In this document: piece by piece, positions 1 through 10,658 of the stretch
How positions within the stretch are numbered: position 1 is the stretch's first letter
Layout of the letters: each line of letters opens with the position of its first letter
From: Glycine soja
Lineage: Eukaryota; Streptophyta; Magnoliopsida; Fabales; Fabaceae
Length of the DNA stretch: 64,000 bases
Assembly (NCBI RefSeq): GCF_004193775.1
Contig: NC_041002.1
Coordinates: 42,387,819 to 42,451,818 of the forward strand
Reading direction: 5' to 3'
Made by a program: the position numbers and the translations under genes
The notes under the pieces: generated by a model
Told to the model about the DNA's origin: nothing
Database searches by the model: none
Seen by the model: the letters and a program-made list of their open reading frames with translations, nothing else

Positions 1-267
1 ATCAAGCAAGTTGCACCTAAAGGGATTCCCCCTCTTGGAATTCACGAATCACAAACGGTAAGACGATTGTTTTTCCGCCAACCAGCTCGGTTTGAGTATT
101 CAGATACGGTTATAAAATATGAAATAAATGAGCTGATCACCAACGAAGAACTGCTGAAGATGTTAGTACAATCTAACTACTGGAAAAAATATGGACCAAT
201 AGAAATTTTAGCTGTCTTTACTAAATATGTTGAAGACGAGGTTAGTGGGACGTCGCTAAACAACTGA
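1..267 (+). pseudogene. ORF2 3' fragment (block A')
   Basis: The window opens inside a copy of ORF2. The C-terminal part, ending at the stop at 265-267, is identical to the end of the intact copy at 9108-9374. The upstream part is not here; whether it lies outside the window or was lost at a duplication breakpoint cannot be told. See 8553-9374 for what the frame encodes. Confidence 0.75.
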
Positions 268-383
268 ATGTGATGTTTAATTTTTTGTTTTTTCGTTGAT
301 GTAACCTTTATCTGTTTACGGCGTGTTTAATTCCCATAATAAAGTTGAATGTGTTGTTTCAGTGGTCCAAAAAATAAATTGTT

Positions 384-1140
384 AAAAGGGTTCATTTCCT
401 ATTTTTTTGGATTTTGAGGCTTTGTTTTGATGTGTTAGTTGACGGAACCGGGGAACGGGACTATTTTTTTTGGATTCTTTGACGTCCAAACATGAGAAAT
501 GACCGCCCTCCATTGTCTCAGGGCAGAGGCACACCCACGCAAAAAATCCCAAACATGGGCACTTGAACATGGAAAAAGGGTTCATTTTCTATTTTTTTGG
601 ATTTTGAGGCTTTGTTTTGACGTGTTAGTTGACGGAACCGGGGAACGGGACTATTTTTTTTGGATTCTTTGATGTCCAAACATGAGAAATGGCCGCCCTC
701 CATTGTCTCAGGGCAGAGGCACACCCATGAAAAAAAAATCCCAAACATGGGTACTTGAACATGGAAAAAGGGTTCATTTCCTATTTTTTGGATTTTGAGG
801 CTTTGTTTTGACGTGTTAGTTGACGGAACCGGGGAACGGGACTATTTTTTTTGGATTCTTTGACGTCCAAACATGAGAAATGGCCGCCCTCCATTGTCTC
901 AGGGCAGAGGCACACCCACGCAAAAAAATCCCAAACATGGGTACTTGAACATGGAAAAAGGGTTCATTTCCTATTTTTTTGGATTTTGAGGCTTTGTTTG
1001 ACGTGTTAGTTGACGGAACCGGGGAACGGGACTATTTTTTTTTTATTCTTGACGTCCAAACATGAGAAATGGCCGCCCTCCATTGTCTCAGGGCAGAGGC
1101 ACACCCACGCAAAAAAATCCCAAACTTGGGTACTTGAACA
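384..1140. repeat. 191-bp tandem repeat, four units (block A')
   Basis: About four head-to-tail units of roughly 190 bp, each with landmarks aaaagggttcatttcc, gttgacggaaccgggg and gccctccattgtctc. The same array recurs at 4937-5552 and 9493-10255. It lies between the 3' ends of ORF2 (+) and the PMD gene (-). Short frames here (for example minus strand 382-748) are products of the repeat and read into neighbouring units, so I do not treat them as genes. Confidence 0.9.
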
Positions 1141-1547
1141 TGGAAAAATGGTTCATTTATGTAATTCTTACAAACAAAACTCATGATTCTAAAAACTTAT
1201 GTTTTTTATGTAATTCTTACAAACATGGAAAAAGGGTTCATTTATGTAATTCTTACAAACATGGGTACATGAACATGGAAAAAGGGTTCACTTATGAATT
1301 ATTAATCATTTTAAAAACTTTTATTTTTTATGTAATTCTTACAAACAAAACTCATGATTCTAGGTTCCCTTTTTTAAAAAATAAATTTAAAACAACCGTA
1401 AACTTCGCTTAAGGACCACAAACAATCGGAATAACAAACTATATTATAAAATAATAAACTGTGCAAAACACGTCAACTATATTAAACAAAAACTGTAATA
1501 ATTACAAATATTCATGTCAACTACAACACAACAAATAAATACAATGA

Positions 1548-3507
1548 TCAATGGTCCGTGCGGCGCCTCTGACGAGCCCTGACCGTCCATCAGCACTGGG
1601 TCCCCCTCTCGCGATCGTCAGGCAGTCCTGCATAATGTCATATAACTCTGTGCCTGCAGTGACTATCCTAAGGTTGAGCACACGCTCCAACCTCTGTGCA
1701 ATCGCCTCATATCCCTCGTAATCATCCTGTCAAAGTCAGTAAAAACATTTATTATGAAATTCAAAATAAACAACAACTCATAAAACATTAAACGCGCAAA
1801 TAATCTTACCACATATGGAGGGGGGTCAAATGCCACTGGAACCTGGGGGCTGGGCGACTGTATGTAGTCCTCAGGGTCTGCAGCTGGTGCATCCCTCTGC
1901 TGGTCAGCTGCCTGGGTCGGTGTCATGAAAGGGTGAGATATGCGGAAAAACCACTCAATGTAATCCGCAGATACCTGCCCAGGCACTAGACAAGGCTGAC
2001 CCGCAGGTAGTAAGTGATCCGCAAACTCCATCCACCTGTCATCTATCTGATCGTGTGACAATCGTGCACTAACAGGCGGCGGAGGGATGCTCTGGATGTA
2101 ACCGAACTGGCGTACCACCCTCTCCGGTCGAACTGTGACGATCATAGGACCCCATCTGAGCTGACCCTGGAACGATGAAATCTCCTGAAACGCCCTAACA
2201 CCCTGATGCTCCGTGTACGGCAACCAGGACACATCTGTGACGGTCAAACCATCACAACGTGCCCTGTAGGGTGCTCCTGTGATGCCTTTCATGTGCGCCT
2301 TCGACGTCAACCACCGGGAAGCACGTGGGGACGTCTCCTGGTATGTATCGTCAGTCACGCACTGATGCACACTAGGGAAGTGCTCATAGATCCAACACTA
2401 CACAATAATTGAGGTTAACATAACATAAAACATGTTTAAATCATAATCGAACCTAACATATTAATAAACACAAAATTTACCTGAAGTAGCGTCAAGTACC
2501 CGCAAGCTGTCGGGTGGTGGTCCTACAAGCCTCATCTAACTGGTCATACATATGAACCAGCGCGGCAACCCCCCAAGCGTAACCACCACTGTGAGCGAGG
2601 TCCCGGAAAGCGTCAAGGTGGACCACATGCACGTATGTTGCACTCTTATTAGCAAAAAGAGTGCAACCAACAAGGTGCAGCAGATAAGCGCGAGCTGCGA
2701 CAATCCACCGCTGGGCCTGACATCTGGTCTCATAATGTCACGAACCTATCCTAATCGTACATATGCTCCACGTGTGAGTGTTGTCTCGGCTCTGGCCTCA
2801 TCCTCAGACACTTCCAGCAACTCCGTAAGCAAGAATCTGGCCTCCTCCGTAGAAAGAGCGTGGAAACTGTGCAAGGCGCCAGTGATGGGCAAATGTAGGA
2901 TGGACGACACATCGTCCAATGTGATCGTCAGCTGTCCTACAGGAAGGTGGAAGGTGCTAGTCTCACTCTGCCACCTTCCACAAATGCGGATATAAGTCTA
3001 GGATCGCCAGTAATAACTGAACAATCTATCAGTGGACTTATCCTGTGGCAGCCACCAGGCCTTCAATCTCAGGCACTGACCTCCCAATCAGTGTCACCTT
3101 CCTCCCATGTGACACTAACTTCAATCAGGACGTTCCTGATTTGAAGTACAAATTATACAATTATTAAAAAAATTATCATAAACAAACAAATAACAATGAC
3201 AAATAATTAACAAATTAAAATACCTGTCCACTCCACATGGCATGTGCAACATGCTCGGCAAATGATGTGAGCACTGACGGGTCTCGTGGACCACCAAGGA
3301 ATCCTCTGCAGCATCATCACCATCTGACCCCTCACCACTATCAGCACCCTGTGCGTCCACACGCATCTCAGGTGCCTCCGTAGGCTGCTCAGGGACATCA
3401 TCAGTCATGTCAGCGACGTCCTCAGTCATATCACGTCCCTCCGTAGTCATCTGATAAACGCGTAGTCTACGGGCTGAGGCGTAGGCCTACGCCTCTCAGG
3501 AACATCG
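1548..3507 (-). pseudogene. PMD (MAIN-like) gene, truncated copy
   Basis: Second copy of the PMD gene at 10659-12707, with the same exon order. Exon 1 is cut at 3507, losing its N-terminal codons. It keeps the internal TAG seen in the other copy (2744-2760 region) and adds frameshifts from single missing bases in exons 1, 2 and 4. The shared TAG means the nonsense mutation came before the duplication. It cannot make a full product. Confidence 0.8.
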
Positions 3508-4010
3508 CAGCAATACAACAAGCTTTGATGTCATTCAAAACACACTATGTATAGACCTAAATGAAGACAAACATTGTTTATTTAATTGTATTCATTATGC
3601 GATATAATTTGTGTAACCCGTTACTAACCAATTAAATATTATCAACTACTCGTTTGGTTAAGCAAGGAAATTGTTGGTCCAACAAAAATCATTTACGCGT
3701 GCAGCATACATCATTGTCATATTGACAACACATAATGACATGCATGCGTATTACAGTTGAGCGTGACAACACATGGCTGACTTCAGTACACATTTTGAAA
3801 CTAGCAGTCGCTCGACAACACATTGGTTGACTTGACTACACATTAGCGACAACACATTGGCTGACTTGACTACACATTTACGCGTGTCTATTTTTTTGTA
3901 AACAAAGTTAAACAAAGGCTCGGTCACAACCATCTATATATATGGCAGACTAGGCTACTAAATCACACAATATCTTGCTTTCAAATAATCTCCCAACTGA
4001 TACACAAACT

Positions 4011-4820
4011 ATGACATTTCTAGGAGAAACTAGCAGTCAGACGATTGTCACTCAAGTTGGCTTTCATTTATCCAAATGGATCGATTATTCACAATGATAC
4101 TGGGGTTTACTTCCAACTTCACTCCGTGCCCATTCGAGGTACCAATAGGTGTGATTTGCAAGCCTAAAAACCAGATTACACAATACCCTTCAGCTATCCA
4201 ACAAACAATTTTGGAATGAAATTCACTACCGGAAGCCATTCACCGATACAGGTAACCAAATTCGCTTTGAGTGTATCAATGATAAATGATGACGATGTCA
4301 ACACAATGTTAATGTGTAATGATCAATTTTCTTGTGTTGGTCCGATTGAGTTATTATGCACCGTTGGAAGAACACCAGATGGAATAATAAACTTACTTGA
4401 ACGCACTATGCCTCGTATTCATGACGCGATCCTGTATTACAACGGGAAATGGAACAGCCACCGCAGAACAAATTTGTTGGATGCGCTTCACAGAAAAAAT
4501 CCTAAGAAATTTCAAATTCCTTCAACATGTACCATCGATGAACTGAAGGATTTAATCAAGCAAGTTGCACCTAAAGGGATTTCCCCCTCTGGAATTCACG
4601 AATCACAAACGGTAAGACGATTGTTTTTCGCCAACCAGCTCGGTTTGAGTATTCAGATACGGTTATAAAATATGAAATAAATGAGCTGATCACCAACGAA
4701 GAACTGCTGAAGATGTTAGTACAATCTAACTACTGGAAAAAATATGGACCAATAGAAATTTTAGCTGTCTTTACTAAATATGTTGAAGACGAGGTTAGTG
4801 GGACGTCGCTAAACAACTGA
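4011..4820 (+). pseudogene. ORF2 copy broken by one-base deletions
   Basis: Aligns from ATG (4011) to TGA (4820) with the open frame at 8553-9374. Repeated single-base losses and a few gains near 4055-4260 and 4455-4630 break the frame, so only pieces such as 4216-4668 remain open. The error pattern (homopolymer drop-outs, few substitutions) looks more like uncorrected long reads than old decay. Confidence 0.8.
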
Positions 4821-4936
4821 ATGTGATGTTTAATTTTTTGTTTTTTCGTTGATGTAACTTTATCTGTTTACGGCGTGTTTAATTCCATAATAAAGTTGAA
4901 TGTGTTGTTTCAGTGGTCCAAAAAATAAAATTGTTA

Positions 4937-5552
4937 AAAGGGTTCATTTTCCTATTTTTTTGGATTTTGAGGCTTTGTTTTGATGTGTTAGTTGACGAAC
5001 CGGGGAACGGGACTATTTTTTTTGGATTCTTGACGTCCAAACATGAGAAATGACCGCCTCCATTGTCTCAGGCAGAGGCACACCCACGCAAAAAATCCCA
5101 AACATGGGCACTTGAACATGGAAAAAGGGTTCATTTCTATTTTTTTGGATTTTGAGGCTTTGTTTTGACGTGTTAGTTGACGGAACCGGGGAACGGACTA
5201 TTTTTTTTGGATTCTTTGATGTCCAAACATGAGAAATGGCCGCCCTCCATATGTCTCAGGGCAGAGGCACACCCATGAAAAAAAAATCCCAAACATGGGT
5301 ACTTGAACATGGAAAAAGGGTTCATTTCCTATTTTTTGGATTTTGAGGCTTTGTTTTGACGTGTTAGTTGACGGAACCGGGGAACGGGACTATTTTTTTT
5401 GGATTCTTTGACGTCCAAACATGAGAAATGGCCGCCCTCCATTGTCTCAGGCAGAGGCACCCCACGCAAAAAATCCCAACATGGGTACTTGAACATGGAA
5501 AAAGGGTTCATTTCCTATTTTTTTGGATTTTGAGGCTTTGTTTTGACGTGTT
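4937..5552. repeat. 191-bp tandem repeat, about three and a half units (block B')
   Basis: Same repeat as 384-1140 and 9493-10255, cut off inside the fourth unit at gtgttag, where the sequence switches into transposase coding DNA. Several single-base losses compared with the other two arrays. Confidence 0.88.
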
Positions 5553-8109
5553 AGCCTTCAGGCTTCGTGGGAAACCAGTGCGTGGAGGGGAAGGTTGGAT
5601 GGTGAAGTTGATCTGTGGGATTCATAATCATGAATTGGCGAAGTCCTTAGTTGGACATCCATACGCCGGGCGATTGACTAAGGAAGAAAAGAAAATTATT
5701 GCTGATATGACAAAGTCGATGGTGAAACCGAAAAACATCTTGCTAACGTTGAAGGAACACAATGCCGACAGTTACACCACGATAAAGCAAATTTACAATG
5801 CAAGAAGTGCATATCGTTCTTCAATAAGAGGAGCTGATACCGAAATGCAGCATCTGATGAAGCTTCTCGAACGTGATCAATACATTCATTGGCATAGATT
5901 GAAGGATGAAGTTGTGGTGCGTTATCTGTTTTGGTGTCACCCAGATGCAGTAAAGTTATGCAATGCATGTCATCTAGTGTTTTTTATAGACAATACCTAC
6001 AAAACAAACAGGTACAGACTCCCACTACTTGACTTTGTTGGAGTGACACCAACGGCGATGACATTCTCTGCTGGGTTTGCATATCTGGAGGCTGAGCGTG
6101 TTAATAATATTGTGTGGGCTTTGGAACGATTTCGAGGCCTATTTTTAAGACACGATCGCCTCCCTCTTGTTATTGTCACTGACAGAGACCTAGCACTGAT
6201 GAATGCAGTGAAAACTGTGTTTCCCGAGTCTACTAATTTGTTGTGCAGGTTTCATATCGATAAGAATGTGAAGGCGAAGTGCAAATCTTTAATCGGGGAA
6301 AAAAAAGCGTGGACTATGTAATGGATAGCTGGGGTACTTTGGTTGATTGTCCGTCCGAATACGAGTTCCATGAGTCGCATCAGAAGTTTCAAGTTGCTTG
6401 TTCGCCTTGGCCGATGTTCGTTGACTATGTTAACGACACATGGATTATCCCCCACAAGAAAAAATTTATTACAGCATGGACGAATAAGGTCATGCACCTA
6501 GGCAACACAACAACAAACAGGTATCAACAACTGATTTTATTTTTAGTAACGATTAATATTAAATGGTATTTAATTGTTGTATATTTTCATGTTTGTTGTG
6601 TATTTTAAATGTAGGGTTGAATCATCTCATTGGGCTCTCAAAAGAGTACTACAAAATAGCGTTGGAGACCTATGTAGTGTTTGGGATGCCATGAACAACA
6701 TGATCACGCTGCAACACGTCGAAATTAAAGCATCCTTTGAAACCAGTACGCATGTGGTTGGCCATGTATATAAAAAAACCTTATACAAGAGGCTTCTTGG
6801 GATGGTTTCGAGGGATGCTTTAAATCAGATTGCTTCTGAGATTGACCGTCTACGTTATCTCGGCAACAATCTCTCTTCTTGTGGTTGTGTGATGAGAAGC
6901 ACGCACAGGCTTCCTTGTGCATGTGAGCTTTCTGGGTATACTGCTAGGAGCATCCCATTGGAGTCAGTCCATCTTTTTTGGAGGAGACTTTGCTTTTCAG
7001 ACCAAGGGTTATGTGAGACGGAAGTCACCATCAAGGAAGAAATAGAGGTCATATCTAAAAGGTTTGATGAACTTGATGTGGCTGGCAAAGTAACTCTGAA
7101 GAGTAAACTTCGAGAAATCGCATACCCTGATCATAACTCTATGTGCCCTCCTCCGTCAAAGGTGAACACTAAAGGTGCACCGAAGAAACCGATGAAAAGA
7201 AGTCAAACATCCACAAAGCGTGATCCGTCTTACTGGGAGTATGTTGATGCTTTTCATTCTGTTCAAAGCAGCAACTCTCCAGTGAAACGAAGTGCATCAT
7301 GTTCTCAACCGCGTCAGCCAACAAGGATCATCCCGATGTTGGATCAATTTGCGTCATTCTTTCAAGGTTTCATTCGTGACGTTGTGGATGTGAAAGAGGA
7401 CGGTAACTGTGGATATCGGTCCATTGGCGCTTTATTAGGTATGGGGGAAGATTCGTGGCCATTAGTGCGTAATGAATTGCTTAAAGAACTTGGCAGGTGG
7501 TCGCATGAGTACATGAACCTCTTCGGTGGCACAAAGAGATTTGAACAATTAAAGTTGTCCCTACTTGTTGATGGCTTTTCAAAGGTATGTTTTTAGGTTA
7601 ATTTTTTTAATAACAATGTTTAAATTACTTACATGTGTATGTTTGGTTCATTCAGGTTAGTGTGGACAAGTGGATGGATATAACAGACATGGGATATGTG
7701 ATTGCTTCACGGTATAATGTAATCCTTGTATCGTTGTCCCAACAACAAAGCATGACATTTTTCCCTCTTAGAAGTCAACCACCACCTGACTCTTCTGGCC
7801 ACCGCATCATATGTGTCGGTCACGTGTTTGGAAATCATTTTGTTCAGGTACATTGAATATAGTTAGTGTAACAATTACGCAATGACTTCGCTGGTTCGTT
7901 TGGCACCGTCAGCGCATGATATAATGTTTGTTCATGTACAACATGTTTATTTGAAAGACCATTGTCCGTTGCCGCCCCCAGCGCTGTTGTGGTCAAGCAA
8001 TTGTTATTCTCAGGCAAAGCAATGGACAATTCCATATATTAGTAGAATGCAGCAATACACAAGCTTGATGTCATTCAAAACACACTATGTAGACCTAAAT
8101 GAAGACTAA
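5553..8109 (+). pseudogene. MULE transposase-OTU protease fusion, 5'-truncated (element 1)
   Basis: A Mutator-like (MURA/FAR1-related) transposase. Exon 1 remnant is 5553-6520, exon 2 is 6615-7584, exon 3 is 7656-7847, and exon 4 runs from about 7945 to 8109. Visible parts in order: the end of a FAR1-type zinc motif (CGIHNHE), the MULE catalytic core (IDNTYKTN, VTDRDLALMN, LLCRFHIDKN), a SWIM zinc finger (CGCVMRSTHRLPCACEL), a basic linker, then an OTU-like protease domain with the Cys box DVKEDGNCGYRS and a His candidate in GNHFVQ. The first roughly 130 residues, present in element 2, are missing. One base is lost near 6310 (GEKKAW, then frameshift). The exon 4 acceptor lacks a clear AG. The SWIM/DDE call is firm; the OTU call rests on the DGNC box and its spacing to the His. 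Confidence 0.85.
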
Positions 8110-8297
8110 ACATTGTTTATTTAATTGTATTCATTATGCGATATAATTTGTTGTAACCCGTTACTAACCAATTAATATTATCAACTACTCGTTTGGTTAA
8201 GCAAGGAAATTGTTGGTCCAACAAAAATCATTTACGCGTGCAGCATACATCATTGTCATAATTGACAACACATAATGACATGCATGCGTATTACAGT

Positions 8298-8425
8298 TTG
8301 AGCGTGACAACACATTGGCTGACTTCAGTACACATTTTGAAACTAGCAGTCGCTCGACAACACATTGGTTGACTTGACTACACATTAGCGACAACACATT
8401 GGCTGACTTGACTACACATTTACGC
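8298..8425. repeat. Short direct repeats upstream of ORF2
   Basis: Four to five copies of gacaacacattggctgacttgactacacatt or near variants, just upstream of the ORF2 TATA-like box. The same set is at 3760-3880 in block B'. Related GTGTTGTCA motifs lie upstream of the inverted ORF2 of element 2 (about 26450-26630). Possibly a binding-site cluster for ORF2 expression or transposase (inference). Confidence 0.7.
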
Positions 8426-8473
8426 GTGTCTATTTTTTTGTAAACAAAGTTAAACAAAGGCTCGGTCACAACC

Positions 8474-8485
8474 ATCTATATATAT
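8474..8485 (+). promoter_or_regulatory. TATA-box-like sequence of ORF2
   Basis: ctatatatatgg lies about 70 bp upstream of the ORF2 ATG at 8553. That spacing suits a plant core promoter with a short leader. A tatatata box is also present about 75 bp upstream of the element 2 ORF2 (minus strand, near 26390), so the arrangement is conserved between the two elements. Confidence 0.5.
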
Positions 8486-8552
8486 GGCAGACTAGGCTAC
8501 TAAATCACACAATATCTTGCTTTCAAATAATCTCCCAACTGATACACAAACT

Positions 8553-9374
8553 ATGACATTTCTAGGAGAAACTAGCAGTCAGACGATTGTCAACTCAAGG
8601 TTGGCTTTCATTTATCCAAATGGATCGATTATTCACAATGATACTGGGGTTTACTTCCAAACTTCAACTCCGGTGCCCATTCGAGTACCAAATAGGTGTG
8701 ATTTTGCAAGCCTAAAAACCAGAATACACAATACCCTTCAGCTATCCAACAAACAATTTTTGGATGAAATTCACTACCGGAAGCCATTCACCGATACAGG
8801 TAACCAAATTCGCTTTGAGTGTATCAAATTGATAAATGATGACGATGTCAACACAATGTTAATGTGTAATGATCAATTTTCTTGTGTTGGTCCGATTGAG
8901 TTATTATGCACCGTTGGAAGAACACCAGATGGAATAATAAACTTACTTGAACGCACTATGCCTCGTATTCATGACGCGATCCTGTATTACAACGGGAAAT
9001 GGAACATGCCACCGCAGAACAAATTTGTTGGATGCGCGTTCACAAGAAAAAATCCTAAGAAATTTCAAATTCCTTCAACATGTACCATCGATGAACTGAA
9101 GGATTTAATCAAGCAAGTTGCACCTAAAGGGATTCCCCCTCTTGGAATTCACGAATCACAAACGGTAAGACGATTGTTTTTCCGCCAACCAGCTCGGTTT
9201 GAGTATTCAGATACGGTTATAAAATATGAAATAAATGAGCTGATCACCAACGAAGAACTGCTGAAGATGTTAGTACAATCTAACTACTGGAAAAAATATG
9301 GACCAATAGAAATTTTAGCTGTCTTTACTAAATATGTTGAAGACGAGGTTAGTGGGACGTCGCTAAACAACTGA
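8553..9374 (+). CDS. ORF2: MULE accessory protein with PB1-like N-terminal region
   Basis: Uninterrupted 273-codon frame. I chose the ATG at 8553 (MTFLGETSS) over the in-frame ATG at 8517 because the homologous frame in element 2 begins at the same place (MAFLGETDN). Residues about 20-130 resemble the acidic PB1-like region found ahead of the DNA-binding domain in many plant MULE transposases: a basic/aromatic stretch, then INDDDVNTM, then CTVGRTPDGIINLL. The second half (YYNGKW, HESQTVRRLFF, VLVQSNYWKKYGPIEIL in element 2) is not a domain I recognise. Here it is a separate gene 3' of the transposase, in the same orientation. Inference: it may be a split-off partner domain of the transposase. 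The function is unknown. Confidence 0.65.
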   Translation: MTFLGETSSQTIVNSRLAFIYPNGSIIHNDTGVYFQTSTPVPIRVPNRCDFASLKTRIHNTLQLSNKQFLDEIHYRKPFTDTGNQIRFECIKLINDDDVNTMLMCNDQFSCVGPIELLCTVGRTPDGIINLLERTMPRIHDAILYYNGKWNMPPQNKFVGCAFTRKNPKKFQIPSTCTIDELKDLIKQVAPKGIPPLGIHESQTVRRLFFRQPARFEYSDTVIKYEINELITNEELLKMLVQSNYWKKYGPIEILAVFTKYVEDEVSGTSLNN

Positions 9375-9492
9375 ATGTGATGTTTAATTTTTTGTTTTTT
9401 CGTTGATGTAACCTTTATCTGTTTACGGCGTGTTTAATTCCCATAATAAAGTTGAATGTGTTGTTTCAGTGGTCCAAAAAATAAATTGTTAA

Positions 9493-10255
9493 AAGGGTTC
9501 ATTTCCTATTTTTTTGGATTTTGAGGCTTTGTTTTGATGTGTTAGTTGACGGAACCGGGGAACGGGACTATTTTTTTTGGATTCTTTGACGTCCAAACAT
9601 GAGAAATGACCGCCCTCCATTGTCTCAGGGCAGAGGCACACCCACGCAAAAAAATCCCAAACATGGGCACTTGAACATGGAAAAAGGGTTCATTTTCTAT
9701 TTTTTTGGATTTTGAGGCTTTGTTTTGACGTGTTAGTTGACGGAACCGGGGAACGGGACTATTTTTTTTGGATTCTTTGATGTCCAAACATGAGAAATGG
9801 CCGCCCTCCATTGTCTCAGGGCAGAGGCACACCCATGAAAAAAAATCCCAAACATGGGTACTTGAACATGGAAAAAGGGTTCATTTCCTATTTTTTTGGA
9901 TTTTGAGGCTTTGTTTTGACGTGTTAGTTGACGGAACCGGGGAACGGGACTATTTTTTTTGGATTCTTTGACGTCCAAACATGAGAAATGGCCGCCCTCC
10001 ATTGTCTCAGGGCAGAGGCACACCCACGCAAAAAAATCCCAAACATGGGTACTTGAACATGGAAAAAGGGTTCATTTCCTATTTTTTTGGATTTTGAGGC
10101 TTTGTTTTGACGTGTTAGTTGACGGAACCGGGGAACGGGACTATTTTTTTTTTATTCTTTGACGTCCAAACATGAGAAATGGCCGCCCTCCATTGTCTCA
10201 GGGCAGAGGCACACCCACGCAAAAAAATCCCAAACTTGGGTACTTGAACATGGAA
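9493..10255. repeat. 191-bp tandem repeat, four units (intact array)
   Basis: Four units of about 191 bp between the 3' ends of ORF2 and the PMD gene. Downstream, 10255-10480 holds shorter direct repeats of atgtaattcttacaaacaaaactcatgattct. No coding signal beyond frames generated by the repeat itself. Confidence 0.9.
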
Positions 10256-10658
10256 AAATGGTTCATTTATGTAATTCTTACAAACAAAACTCATGATTCT
10301 AAAAACTTATGTTTTTTATGTAATTCTTACAAACATGGAAAAAGGGTTCATTTATGTAATTCTTACAAACATGGGTACATGAACATGGAAAAAGGGTTCA
10401 CTTATGAATTATTAATCATTTTAAAAACTTTTATTTTTTATGTAATTCTTACAAACAAAACTCATGATTCTAGGTTCCCTTTTTTAAAAAATAAATTTAA
10501 AACAACCGTAAACTTCGCTTAAGGACCACAAACAATCGGAATAACAAACTATATTATAAAATAATAAACTGTGCAAAACACGTCAACTATATTAAACAAA
10601 AACTGTAATAATTACAAATATTCATGTCAACTACAACACAACAAAATAAATACAATGA

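Larger units (their letters stand above)
1..3507. repeat. Duplicate block A' (second copy of 9108-12630)
   Basis: This block matches 9108-12630 almost base for base. It covers the 3' end of ORF2, the 191-bp tandem repeat, and the PMD gene up to part of its first exon. It differs mainly by single-base losses: near 2500 (gtacccgc against gtaccccgc), near 2733 (cataatg against cataaatg), and near 1585 (ccgtccat against ccgtcccat). At 3507 the sequence jumps back to the equivalent of about 8049. It is either a recent tandem duplication or an assembly duplication built from less-corrected sequence. Confidence 0.9.
3508..5552. repeat. Duplicate block B' (second copy of about 8049-10100)
   Basis: This is a copy of the end of the transposase last exon, the ORF2 promoter, ORF2 and about three and a half units of the 191-bp repeat. 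It carries many more one-base deletions than its partner (3605, 3715, 3769, 4052, 4060 and others). These fall mostly in short homopolymers and break ORF2. The junction at about 3507 lies at a shared CAGCA. The junction at 5552 enters the middle of the transposase gene. Confidence 0.88.

Noticed and set aside
382..1412. Several frames of 67-116 codons
   Set aside because: Repeat-generated, same text in each unit of the 191-bp array.
2552..3144. Plus-strand frame of 147 codons and its neighbour
   Set aside because: Antisense shadow of PMD exon 2; the minus-strand frame has the conserved PMD motifs.
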